From: Cystobasidium ongulense
Lineage: Eukaryota; Basidiomycota; Cystobasidiomycetes; Cystobasidiales; Cystobasidiaceae
DNA: 64,000 nt
Assembly (NCBI GenBank): GCA_022835595.1
Contig: BQUP01000009.1
Span: 248,001-312,000 of the forward strand
Direction: 5' to 3'
The number at the start of each line of letters is the position of its first letter. Position 1 is the first letter of the stretch. The notes below the pieces were generated by a model. That model was not told the origin of the DNA. It did no database searches and saw only the letters and a list, made by a program, of their open reading frames with translations. This document shows, in pieces, positions 33,201 to 43,419 of the stretch. Made by a program: the position numbers and the translations under genes.

Positions 33201-35825
33201 GCAATCGCGCGATCGATAGCAGAGTCATGGAAAGGCGCAACGACCTCTGCCGGCAACTTGGTCTGTTTGGTCTCATCATCACCGGCAGTAGTGGTTTTGC
33301 CAACTCGTGTTTCATCGCCAGAGGAAGAGGAAGTCGAGCGATACACAGATTCTTGATTTTCGAGATCATCTTGACGTTGTGATTGTTCTACAGCTGCCCC
33401 TGCTCCAGGTGCTTTTTTATTCGCTTCCGGAATGACAGTGTTGTCAGGTAGTATATCGTCTCCCTTGTATTCTATTCCTCCAATGGTACAATGTCTAAAT
33501 TGCATAGAGTTCTGGGTGAGTGTACCAGTTTTATCCGAGAATATGTATTCGATTTGACCTAGATCATCCGATAGATTCCAACTTCGAGCAATAGTTCTTC
33601 TCCCAGTGAGCATATATTTGATCTCATCATCACCCCAAATATAGAGCGCTTGTACAGTTCGAACGAATTCGATAGAGATATAAAGTGAGATAGGGACGAT
33701 ATTCTGGAAAGTGATCATTGCGTTTGCGAAGGAAATAAGACCATTGATGTTTGGATTATCGCCTTTCGTGTTTGCACCGTAAAGCCAGTAGGCATTTTGC
33801 GGGTAGTAGCGTTTCTCTAAAATATGGTCACCAATTGCGCACATGATGCACATCAAAGCGAGTAGACCAAGATTCAGGAAACTAAGTTTGGAAAGCTTCA
33901 ATTATCAGTTTTCGTTTCGCATACGAAATCAAGGGAAGAAACAACTGACACCATAGGATTCATGAGGCGTTCAACACGACCTCTTTTTGAAGGTGTGCCA
34001 CCAGAGTTCATAACGATCTTTGTATCTATACCAGTGAAAACCACGACGCCGATGACCCATTCCGTGTTTCTAAGAACGCATCCTCTTAGGAGTACCGTTT
34101 GAAGATTGACAGGTGATATCAGAGGGTGACCATCTTTTCCTAATTGACCATCATGTAATTCGATAGCCGCATTGTATTTGAACATGTTAACATCAGGAGC
34201 TTCAGATTTAATGATGAATTTGGCTTCTGCAGCTGTTTTTGCATTTCTAATGTGTGTCAATTCTGGAACTGCTTCTCTGACTTTTAGATTTGTTTCTCCA
34301 TCAAGATTCTTGGTTTCCAAATAGCAGACATTCTCGTCTTCGGATGTTGCGCAGATAATGATATCTGCTGGAATGGAATCATTATCCCTTAAACGAACAA
34401 AGTCTCCTACTTTGACATCTTCCCATCTTGTTTTCTTCCAGTGTGCTCTATCAGGCGATGATGCGACTTCGGCAGATCCAGTTTTTAGAGCAGCTCCATT
34501 GCCATCGGCGGTTGTAGGACGATGAGTTGCAGAATCTGTAGCTTGCCTAGAATGTGCAGCGTCGTGCTGATCGTCATCCGTGAAGAATGTCTCCACTCTT
34601 TGCACTCCCTTTGGCTGTGAAACGCCATCTGACCCGATCGTACCACCTCGTGCACGTTTCTCCTTTTCGTTACCGGAGGAGCTTTTCTTGCTTCGTACAG
34701 AGACAGCTCTCTTTCGTCTGCCCCACCAATGTGACTTGGGACCGACAAGCGAAGCTCTCTCAGCAGCATCGAAATCATCGGGTGCATCTTCCCCGTTCTC
34801 ATCATGTCGCTGTTGAGCAGCCGCTCTTTCACTTTCTTTAGCTGCTTTACGTGCCGTTTCTCTCTTGCCGATGAATGGAAGGGAGCCTAACCAGGGAAAT
34901 AAGTCACCTAGCCATCTCATACTAACGCCTCTAGCTTTCGGGATAGTAAGATTGGGATTGGTAACATTGGGGCCAGCCAAGACATGGCAGCCGAGGTTAT
35001 TGATAAATCTATCAGATTGATGTCTTTTGACGTCTTCATATCCATCTTTAAGAGCTGTGATCGCGAGAACTACAAGTAACGGCAGTGCAGATAGAGCTGG
35101 TGAGACTTGTGAGAAAGTCGGGAAGAATTGCAAGATGACGAGTACGAGGAAAAAGATATTGGCTATTCTACGGAATTGCTCGAGGAGATTCTTGGGTAGG
35201 AACGTGACGACGTTGTATTTCGAGGTGAGAACCTAGATGTGGCCGCAGACATTTAGTGGAGAGAGTCAGTCAACCTATACGATCCGAGACATGGAGACGA
35301 ATACAGTGCCCCACCTGATTACTTGGATACTGATACGCTTGTAGCGCCTGCTTTCCGACTTTCCTATCGATCTCTGCCTCTGAGGCGCCAGCTTTGAGCT
35401 GCTTCTTTCCCTTTGCGGTCGGCGCCCATATTGTAGGTGGTAAGGGAAGGTCGATGTACACGTCGCGCGGCACTGGAGGGGGTCTATTTGGCTCGAACCA
35501 TGTGAGTGCGTCGAATGAATTGACTGTTGCGCAGGTTGCAGACGAAAGTGTGTGCAGATACGTGAGAGTCGCCTGTCAGCAATTTGCAGGTGTTTCGGGC
35601 ATCGCATGGATGCACGTTGGAGACGTGTTGGGCCGGCAGACACACGAAAGCATCGCACTCCAGCTAACGTGTGTCCGCACAGAGACGACAACGAGACCTA
35701 CCTTTCTTCCAGAATCGGGTCCATGAATTGCCCTGTCCGCGTTTCTTCATCGTCTTTGGCGTAACTTCGACATCTTTGTCTCGCTCGACCTTTGCAGGGG
35801 TCGAGCCCGTCCCGAAGATGGGCAT
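30222..35825 (-). CDS. P4-type ATPase, phospholipid flippase of Dnf1/2 type
   Basis: Transports phospholipids from the outer to the inner leaflet at the plasma membrane or endosomes. Seven exons: 35702-35825, 35315-35523, 33950-35232, 32776-33881, 32481-32713, 31713-32419, 30222-31638, totalling 1692 residues. Landmarks in order: VYIDLPLPP (Dnf-type N-terminus), KYNVVTFLPKNLLEQFRR and IANIFFL in TM1, NLDGETNLK (actuator), MNPMVFLNLGLLAL, IFSDKTGTLTQNSMQFR (phosphorylated Asp), AQSPDEAALV, GDKLETAIAI, GDGANDVSMIQ, and HGHWSYMRNSEMICNFFYK before TM5. The cytoplasmic tail is long, basic and Ser-rich. A charged insert of about 140 residues lies between TM2 and the actuator. The donor of intron 3 is weak (GTCAGT). 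Confidence 0.93.
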
Positions 35826-36591
35826 GGCTGGTCTGCCTGTATACTACGGTAGTCCTTGTAGTGCCAGAAGTCTCCTGCAAGTCCAAATTCTTCCCTGCTT
35901 CGTTCGTCTTCTCTCGCTTCGCTGCTCGATAATGCCTGCTCCGGCAGCCTGGGTAGAGCTATGAGACGGCAATAGCCTGCTCTACACTTAAACACTCGAG
36001 ATATGTCTGTGCCGTATGCGCGTGCACATGCAGCTCCTTCACTTGCTATATGCTATATGGAGTGCGATCCTTCCTTATCCGAAGGGAAATCGCTGCTTGG
36101 GCGGGCTGGCTGGCTGTTTGACGCGGAGTGGCTATGAGACCCGGACACTGAACACGACAGGCCGTCGATATGCTCGCTGTCTGTACTAGGAGCGAGTGTC
36201 CACCGCAGCCCTCTTCTCTTTGCTTCTCCTCCCTCTTCGTCCTGCTCTTGAGTTGGCCTCCAGATGACAGTCGCAGCTGTGTCAGCGCTCGGCCAAGCGC
36301 GACCTGCAGGTGTTAGGCGTCGGAGTTAAGCGACCTCAACGAGAACGGTTCATGATTGGCACTGTCTTTGTATTACTAGGAGTGTGGTGTACTTATTGTT
36401 ACAATTAGGCGCTGTACACTACGCGCGAGTGCTTGCTACTGTACTTCCAAACTTGTTCACAGAAAATGGAAAGATAAACACGTGCGTCGTAATTCCGGAT
36501 TGATATCGAAATGCGTTATAAAGACTACGGTATCCTATCCGCAATTGACCCTTTCCCTGATCCTCTTGGTATTTGATGGACGGAGACCACC
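35826..36591. other. Upstream region of the flippase gene
   Basis: 766 bp between the flippase start and the stop of the degenerate lactamase-fold gene, both on the minus strand. CT-rich stretches near 36210-36250 are compatible with a promoter or 5' UTR. No gene seen. Confidence 0.4.
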
Positions 36592-38233
36592 TCACAACGA
36601 GACACTCTGACCCTCACTCAAAACAGCAAAAGTACTTTTCCCACTTTTACCATTTCTATTCTTTCGTTTAATACTCCCCTGACCTCTCCTAAATTCAACG
36701 CTTCTCCTCTCTGTTCTATCACAAGCTGATTTCAATTGTGTGATAGCTTGAAGTGCTTGTGGTGTTTTGATTGAACTTGCGGGATCCTCGTCTTCGTGAT
36801 CATCGTCGAATGGGGACCCTGTAGTACGTGCTTTGAGACCGTGTATCATTGCGATGCTTAAACTGCTTCGCAATGATTGGTGTACATCCGCAGCTTCCAC
36901 AGGTGAATAGTCTTGTATCTGATTTGCTGCCTTGCTTGAGAAGAGCTATTCGCACGAGATTGCCAGACTTAGACCAGCGTCAAGGTGACTGAGCAAGAAT
37001 GGCAATAGCCCTTACCTTCTTGAAGAAGCTGGTTGCCTCTGGTTTCCCTGCCCAGACTGGGATAAAAGCGAGATCTAGCGGTCCATAGCGACTTTGTACA
37101 TCTTTCCATAATTCGTTGACGGATGTATCCGACTGCCCGCGAGGATGCGCCTTACGGCTTGAGCTTCTACAAATCACCATCATTGAAGTTAGCACACTAC
37201 TCTTATAGTGAACCAGCACTGGCAGTAGGCAATGGCTTGTAAAGACGTCAGAAACTCACGCAACGAAAAGTACTGTCGACTTGGTACCATCTTCCGCCGG
37301 CACTTTCTCAGAAGGAGTATTCTCGTGCTGAACGATCCAATGCGATACTCTTGAAGCCGCATGCTTCGAAGAAGAAGGTACTCCCTTGTCCGCGATGGCA
37401 GGGACTAACGTGACGCGCAAGCTTCTGGTAGCACTGTGTGAGATGACTTCATCTTTGAAAGAGCTGAGTTCGATAATCTGGCGTGATGGAATGCCTGCTT
37501 TGACGAGATTGTGGGATGCACCTATGAATACCAGATATATAGGTCATATTGTCAATATTTTCTCATTGTCCAGATGGCGTGTCTCATTTCCAAGCGAATC
37601 ACGACTCACCTGAAGCAACGATGAATGTCGTCGAGTCACGTTTATGCAATCCTAGCAGTGTGACAGTGTCAAGTTCTTCCAATCTACGAAATGATGTGTA
37701 GCCGAGGATGTGTAAGCACGAGTCACGTGAAGACTTACAAGCCACTAGATGCTTGACCGACTTACTCTGTATGCGATAGGAGGACGTAATGAATCTCAGG
37801 TAGGTCATCTAGATTTCTGATAGATCCACCAAGCGCCGATACTTTGCTGCTTGCTCTGAATCTGCAATACAGTGGATGATCAGTCCAAATTTGTTTTTGG
37901 CATGGCCGGCTTGGGCAAAAACACCTACCGGCCGCAAGACAGCAACGACGACGGGACAGCCCTCTGAGCTCGTCTCGAAGGGTTGAACAGCACATTGATA
38001 GTATCCGCAGGCCTTTTGAACGATTTAATGCCTTGTTCGTTTTTACGGGTTTGTGCCGAGACGCCCACGAATAATTGGACAAGGGCAGTCTTGACCAGCA
38101 GCAAACGCGTCAGACTTGTGGCACGGTAGGGCAGTACTGAAAGAGTGAAAGATATACGAACAGTCTCGCCTAGCCATGTAGCCTGCATGCTTCTGCCCAT
38201 CTTGCTGCTGTTCGAAGTAGAAGTCGACCGCAT
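36592..38233 (-). CDS. NAPE-PLD-like metallo-beta-lactamase-fold protein lacking metal ligands
   Basis: Six exons end at 36592: 37929-38233, 37766-37861, 37610-37683, 37260-37521, 37016-37166, 36592-36930. It aligns along its length with the intact copy at 38752-40668. The metal site is gone: SHNHYDHLD is SHTELEELD, TPAQH is VPAIAD, GGDTGYR is VASSSRKA, AIHHSTF is AMIHGLKA, and LFDPVFS is LFNPSRR. The frame stays open and fold-level motifs persist (ATWLG, YGPLDLAFIPVW, SPVEAADVH), so it looks like a maintained pseudoenzyme, not a decaying pseudogene. Start taken at the first in-frame ATG (408 residues at most). A 20-nt exon at 38427-38446 (MPAPSAL) spliced to 38264 would also keep frame. An intron matching the partner's (after ATWLG) may exist but is not certain. 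Confidence 0.75.
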
Positions 38234-38446
38234 TCTGTACCAGCTTTGTTGATTGCCACCAGATCTAGAGTTTTCGGCAGTTATGGCTTGTAAGCAGGAT
38301 CTGTGGTGAAGCGGTATACAAGCTCGAGAAGTATGCGAGTTCAAGCTATGCTGTATGAAGGTGACTGTGAGGCTGAAGAGAAGAGGATGGAGAAGAGCAA
38401 AGCCCGCTATAGCTCTTCGGTCCTACAGCGCCGACGGAGCGGGCAT

Positions 38447-38751
38447 GCGTGCGCACTTCCGAAGCAACGTTACCGTTGATGATAAATCTGAATTTGTAAA
38501 GCAAGAATTATATCAGAATTGGATACATTCAAGCGAGTCATGGTGAGAGTAGCAAGATGGCTGCATCATGTGTGTCGACAACGCAGGCCTTGCATTGCAG
38601 GAATTAATGATCATGCCTCATTGCTTCGACCTATAAATTTGCACATTTGTCCGAGCGCCTCGATCATCGAGATGTCCATCTACGGTACTAGTACTGACAA
38701 TGCAAGCTGAATGTGCCAATCACGTCTTGCACTGTAACACTGATCCTTTGC
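38447..38751. other. Spacer between the two lactamase-fold genes
   Basis: About 300-520 bp depending on the start used for the downstream gene. It should carry the promoter of the degenerate copy. No additional reading frame supported. Confidence 0.4.
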
Positions 38752-40668
38752 TTACACAACTAAACTCCCCCCAACATCAAGTACGACGAACTCCCCGATT
38801 TCTCCGGTTCCATCTCTCTTCTCTGCGCTGAGACGCCTGAAGCGGACACCGTCTGATGTCTCACACGCTTTCTGTAGAAGCCGAATAGACCATAGAGCTT
38901 CCTCATCTCCAACGAATGTAGAATGATGTATCGCTATACTTGTACGGGCTCGGATGTCTCGGTGCACATCAACTGCATCTTCAGGAGTGAGATGGTTTTT
39001 CCTAGTCCATGCCTCTGGCTTAACCTTTTGTGAGGAGAAAAGGAGGATGGTCGGTCGGATTATACATTGTGGTCTTAACTGAAATGACGACCTACTCTTA
39101 AGCCAAGCTTGTTTAGCCTGGACAGTAAGCCACCACGCCAAACTGGAATAAAAGCCAAATCAATTGGCCCAAATATCTGGCCGATTTCGCTGAATACAGG
39201 GCAGACGGGTCCATTGTTTGAATGACGATATCCAGTGTCTCTGAACGAGGAAATAAGTAGTAAAACTCATCAGGCTACCGCTCTTCAGGACGGTGGCGAA
39301 ACCAGATTTGGCGACTTACCCTCCGTGAAACACGCTCGATACCTTCACATGTCGCTCAGATACTATGCCAGGACTGCCTCCATCTTTCAAGTCATCGTGT
39401 ACGAAAGGTGTCATAGGAGCCAAAGCCTCTTCATGCTGCACTACCCAACTAGACCACAGCGTCTTGTTAAGATCTATCAGCAGTCGACCTGGGGTTCACA
39501 CAAGTCATTGAAAGAGTCAGGATAAGCGGCGCAACTACTAAGACATTTGTCAAACCTCACTGCTGTTGTGCTGTGCAGGCGTGCAGGTGATTTTGATGAC
39601 TCTCTCCGTCCCGAAGTGCAAATCCTCGTTCTCCCACCAATTCTTCTCTCTTATCTGCTGAAGTGATACACCCGCTTCAAGGAGTACCTTGCCACAGCCT
39701 TTCGAGCAACAAATATCAGCTATCAGCTCGACCGAGTATAATCGTTCTCCTAACTCACCTAATGGCACGAAATAAAGCGTTGCTTTAGCGGTGTCGTGCT
39801 CAACTAATTTTCTGATTGTATGAACATCAAGATGATCATAGCTAGTACACGTTTGCCAAAAGTCCAGTTCAGTTGAGAATAATTCCCGAGTCTCTTAGCG
39901 GGCCCAACTCACTGATTGTGTGATACGCAAACAGCATGTATCGTAGGCAAGCTGGACACGCTGCATGGAACTGGTAAACGGCGCTTCGGTCTGATAAGGT
40001 CAGGGTAGTAAAGTGAAATGTCGGCGTGCTTGGCCACGAAGCTGATATAGTCTGATGCGACCTACCCTACGCTACTGAACGGTGACGCTCGATGGCTGAA
40101 CACTGGATCAAAGAGCACATTAATCTCACTCGTTGTGGCTACATCGAGAGCACTTCCAAATTGGACAAGAACAGTCTGTTACGGACGTTCAAATTCAGAA
40201 GGATCATTTTGAGAGTGTAAGAAAGAGAAATCCACTGCATGACCTAGCCAAGTTGCTTGTAAGCTACCATCATCTGCAAATTGCCTGTGACGGGCACCCT
40301 TTTCAGGGAGGGTACCATCCTGAGGCGTGCTGATGAAATAGGGTTTGATGACAGAGATAGCTACGTCCCAAAGTTTGTCAATCTACAAGCATTGTCACTG
40401 TTCACAAAAAAGGCTGTTTTTACAACTCACGCTCGTCAGAATCTTCGCCAGGAGTTGACCTCTCGAACGGCCATTGCCGAAGCTCGCTCCATATAGAACG
40501 CTGAGCTGATGGCCAAGGACAAGTGAAGATACGGTTAGGTCGAGCAGTCTGCGTTGGTTCATCTCGCATCTGGGATGTAGAGGCAGGTGGCGGTGGCAGG
40601 TCGAACATGGTATGTTTTGTAGTCTGCTTCCGAAAGAGTGTGAAGATACGCGTTGTGTATGATTGCAT
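38752..40668 (-). CDS. NAPE-PLD-like metallo-beta-lactamase-fold hydrolase
   Basis: Zinc-dependent hydrolase of the N-acyl-phosphatidylethanolamine phospholipase D-like family. Nine exons: 40431-40668, 40236-40360, 40066-40175, 39913-39990, 39759-39841, 39561-39698, 39320-39488, 39096-39240, 38752-39024, totalling 452 residues. Landmarks: IFTCPWPSA (the family's NPWPS), LQATWLGHA, INVLFDPVFSHRASPFSSVG, then SHNHYDHLD (HxHxDH site, made by splicing), TPAQHNSS, LWSSWVV, GGDTGYRHSN, FGPIDLAFIPVW, LTPEDAVDVH and AIHHSTF. All metal ligands are present. No signal peptide. Substrate unknown; fungal relatives are often only annotated as beta-lactamase-like. Lies upstream of a degenerate paralog on the same strand. 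Confidence 0.87.
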
Positions 40669-41097
40669 GGTCTCAAGGCAGACTGCAAGCAGATCTAGTA
40701 TCCCAGTGAGTAGGGGCGAGCCGTCGGGTGCTGTTGTTATGGAGAGAGGCGAAGCAGCGCGGTGTCTTATAAAAAAGGCTGTCTGCCGGACGAGAGGATT
40801 ATCGCGCGAAGCGTTGTAGAGAGGCAGATGTGCGGTTCGTATGCTACTGAAGAATACTCCCTGTCAATAATAAGTAGGATACGAAAATGCTCATCTCAAA
40901 CCCTATCCTACCGAGATAGTGTGTACCCTCTACCGACTAGACTAACTGTCACGCGTATATACTGAGATGACCGACAAGACTGACTGTCAGGCGTATCTAC
41001 TGACATAACTTCACTGCGGATACTGACAGCGGCGACACATATACCTTCATATGTGCACTTATACATCTACACTTGAAAAGACTGCGGCTAGCTCTAG
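40669..41097. other. Intergenic region with a short tandem duplication
   Basis: 429 bp between the lactamase-fold start and the RNase H-like stop, both minus strand. Contains the imperfect tandem repeat at 40940-41009. Otherwise nothing recognised. Confidence 0.45.
40940..41009. repeat. Imperfect 38-bp tandem duplication
   Basis: Two copies of about 32 matched bases, one beginning GACTAACTGTCACGCGTATA at 40940 and one GACTGACTGTCAGGCGTATC at 40978, spaced 38 bp apart. They lie upstream of the intact lactamase-fold gene and could be paired protein-binding sites. Confidence 0.55.
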
Positions 41098-41923
41098 TTA
41101 CCAAAGACCGGGCCTTGCTCTGTTGGCACCTTGTTTCGCAAGCGAATCTGCAAGTTTATTCTCCTCGCGGGGTAGCCACCTGAATTTGATTTGGACATCG
41201 AAAGCTTCTTCGCATTCATCTACGAAGAACATGAGCTTTTGGAATAGATCGAGGTGCATTGGTGTATTTCCAGCTGTGGTGCGCCAGTTTCGTGCCTATT
41301 CGGATCGATTGAGGGTGAATTCCAAGCAGGTTTCGACAGTCTCACGTCAGTATGCTGAGAGCCAACGCTGCGCACAGTATCAAGTATTCAGTTAGGCTCA
41401 CCTCCCATTTTGGCATCCATTCAACAATGCCTTTCACTACATATTCAGAGTCCATGGCAATTATCCAAATTTGCCCTTCTGCAGAGATACTAGCTCGCTC
41501 ATCGTTCTCTGTTATGCTCTCCTTGAGGAAACTTTCGATGTGCGCATTGTGAAGAGACATGAGACCGCGATGGGCTGCCAAAAGTTCGGCGCGTTGATTT
41601 GTGCGTGGCCCATCAGGGTCGTGACACGGATGAATCGGCAGTGAGGATTGCTGATGTTCTCTGTCGCCAAAAGCGATACCCATGCCGCTGCGGGCTCCTG
41701 GAAAGCCATTATCGAGACATGCACCATCTACGAAGACCACGCGAGTCTTCTGGCATGCAGGGCCAGCATGGCAGCAGATGGCGCGGAAGCGGCCGCAGCA
41801 TGAACAGCTGCAAAACAAATTGACGACGTCCCCATATTGCGCCTCTAACGCAGGACAGATAGTATAATAGCGAGTGTTTTGGCGCTGGTGTTTGCTGCGT
41901 TTATGATCGTCCAAGTCACTCAT
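41098..41923 (-). CDS. Ribonuclease H-like protein (type 1 fold)
   Basis: Two exons, 41402-41923 and 41098-41295, giving 239 residues. The RNase H fold is clear: VVFVDGACLDNG (first Asp), RTNQRAELLAAHRGL (Glu), IWIIAMDSEYVVKGI (second Asp), and after the 106-nt intron FRWLPREENKLADSLAKQGA, where the last catalytic Asp sits. A Cys-rich segment (FCSCSCCGRF, ICCHAGPAC) precedes the domain and could bind a metal. Such stand-alone RNase H-like proteins are common in fungi and would cut RNA in RNA:DNA hybrids. There is no reverse transcriptase or repeat next to it, and it has a normal intron, so I read it as a cellular gene. Confidence 0.85.
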
Positions 41924-42183
41924 TGTGAAACTGTCTTAGGGCCAGAGAGATGGTTTCAAGGATGCATTGACGAAAGCTAGAGCCAAGACGCAGTTCTCTA
42001 GTGAGACGATTCCAGCAGGCTGGTCTCCTCTTCCACTAAGCTGCACAATAGCAGACTTGTGCAACAATAAGCCGTTCGATCACCTTTTGCAGATTGCGGG
42101 TAACGACCAGAAGGAGATAGCGGGGATAGCTTGCACCACGATATGCACCGAGTCCGTCTTATCTGTACTTGCGGGGAATTGCT

Positions 42184-43019
42184 CTACGACATTGCTTGTT
42201 TGTAGGAAGGCAGTCCGTCGCCGTCTTGATCGATTCCAGGCGGTCCTTCGTATTTAGTCAGACCGTCATGTCCTGCTTCAGTCTCTTTGTGATGCTTCTT
42301 GTCCATCTTTTCGTCTATTTGACTCCTGCTTCCTCCGTTCCATTCTTCGCGAATCGGGTTGTTACCTCGGAAAGAGCGTTCCTTAGTCAATTTGGAAGCA
42401 TAGTCGTGGTCCCGCTTGATCTGATCTCTAGAACAGCAACAATCTGCATGGATAGCCTGATTGTAACGATGGTGGAGGGACCCACCTCAATCAGTATTCG
42501 CGTCCAAACAAGATAGGTTTGAATCTAGGCTCGCTCACAAGCAATGTTTCCATCGAAGAACGCGTGATCTTATCAGGAACAACAGCCAGTCCAGTTTCAT
42601 CATACTTTTTCAGCATTTCCGCATCTTGCTCGTCTGTAACCATTGATACGCCTTCGCTATCTTCTCTTGCTGATACTTCGACGCACATGTTAATTGCCTG
42701 GTTTGCAACAAATCAGCAGGTGTATCGTGGAATACTATGAGAACAAGCCCACCTCTATTGCAGCTTCAGAAGCCGCCATATGCGCGATACTGCATTTGCC
42801 TTCCGCCTCTTCAACTTTCGCTATCCTGTCTCTCAGCCGCTCAGCTTCTGCCATCCAATGTGCTTTCAGTCTCTCTCGTGTCGGATTCAGCTTGCTGTCT
42901 GCGGTCACGTTCTGGAACGAGGTTATCGGGTACTCCGCCGGAGCCATATCGAATGCGGTAGCGACTGGAACATCCTGATTGCGAGCCTTCTCTTTGCCTT
43001 TTTTGCTCCAAAATGGCAT
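42184..43019 (-). CDS. Small charged protein of unknown function
   Basis: Three exons, 42753-43019, 42539-42697, 42184-42420, giving 220 residues; all junctions keep frame. No family recognised. The N-terminus is basic (MPFWSKKGKEKARNQ), then ITSFQNVTADSKLNPTRERL and a charged coiled-coil-like helix (MAEAERLRDRIAKVEEAEGK). The C-terminal third is hydrophilic (DEKMDKKHHKETEAGHDG) and ends LPSYKQAMS. No signal peptide or membrane segment. Convergence of three well-formed introns on one frame supports a real gene. It may be a conserved fungal protein that I do not know. Confidence 0.6.
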
Positions 43020-43419
43020 ACTTGCTGCTGTTTTTATCGAGTATGGTAGACACGACTAATTGACAGGAAGCAAGCAGCAAATGCCGCAGAAGCCGATAGA
43101 AATCAACACGGCCGGCAGATCAGTTGGCAGGCAGGATGAAACAAGGAAGGAACGTTGGTGAATAATAGATTGTTGGATTTCATCTGAAGCAATTTGAAGA
43201 GTGAAGGTTGAAAGCTCTAGGTAGGTAATAGATAAAGTGGAACGAGAGAAGCACCTCAAGAAACACTACTATACGACATTGTTTTGCGCAGCAAGAAGGG
43301 CTAAGAAGAAAGGCAGAAGAAAAATAATCGAAGATGAGACAGGGTTGGAAATAAGAGAATGTGTGTAGTTTTGAATGTATTCTAATATGTATCAAGAGAG
43401 AGGAATCCAATCATCACTT
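43020..43419. other. Intergenic, no gene seen
   Basis: 400 bp between the SH3 gene stop and the 220-residue orphan start, both minus strand. AG-rich plus strand; presumed promoter and 3' UTR. Confidence 0.4.

Noticed and set aside
33882-33949. Alternative flippase splice giving NPMLSKLSFLNLG
   Set aside because: Shifting the junction by a few bases gives MNPMVFLNLGLLAL, which matches the P4-ATPase segment without an insertion.
37684-37765. A 21-nt intron followed by a 55-nt intron in the degenerate lactamase-fold gene
   Set aside because: A single 82-nt intron with normal GTAAGT and GTAG ends gives SHTELEELD, which aligns residue for residue with SHNHYDHLD in the partner.
36592-38233. Degenerate lactamase-fold copy as a plain pseudogene
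   Set aside because: Six exons with good splice sites keep one open frame and the fold motifs persist; loss is confined to metal ligands.
41098-41923. RNase H-like gene as part of a mobile element
   Set aside because: No reverse transcriptase, integrase, terminal repeats or target duplications nearby; the gene has an ordinary intron and the stand-alone fungal RNase H-like layout.
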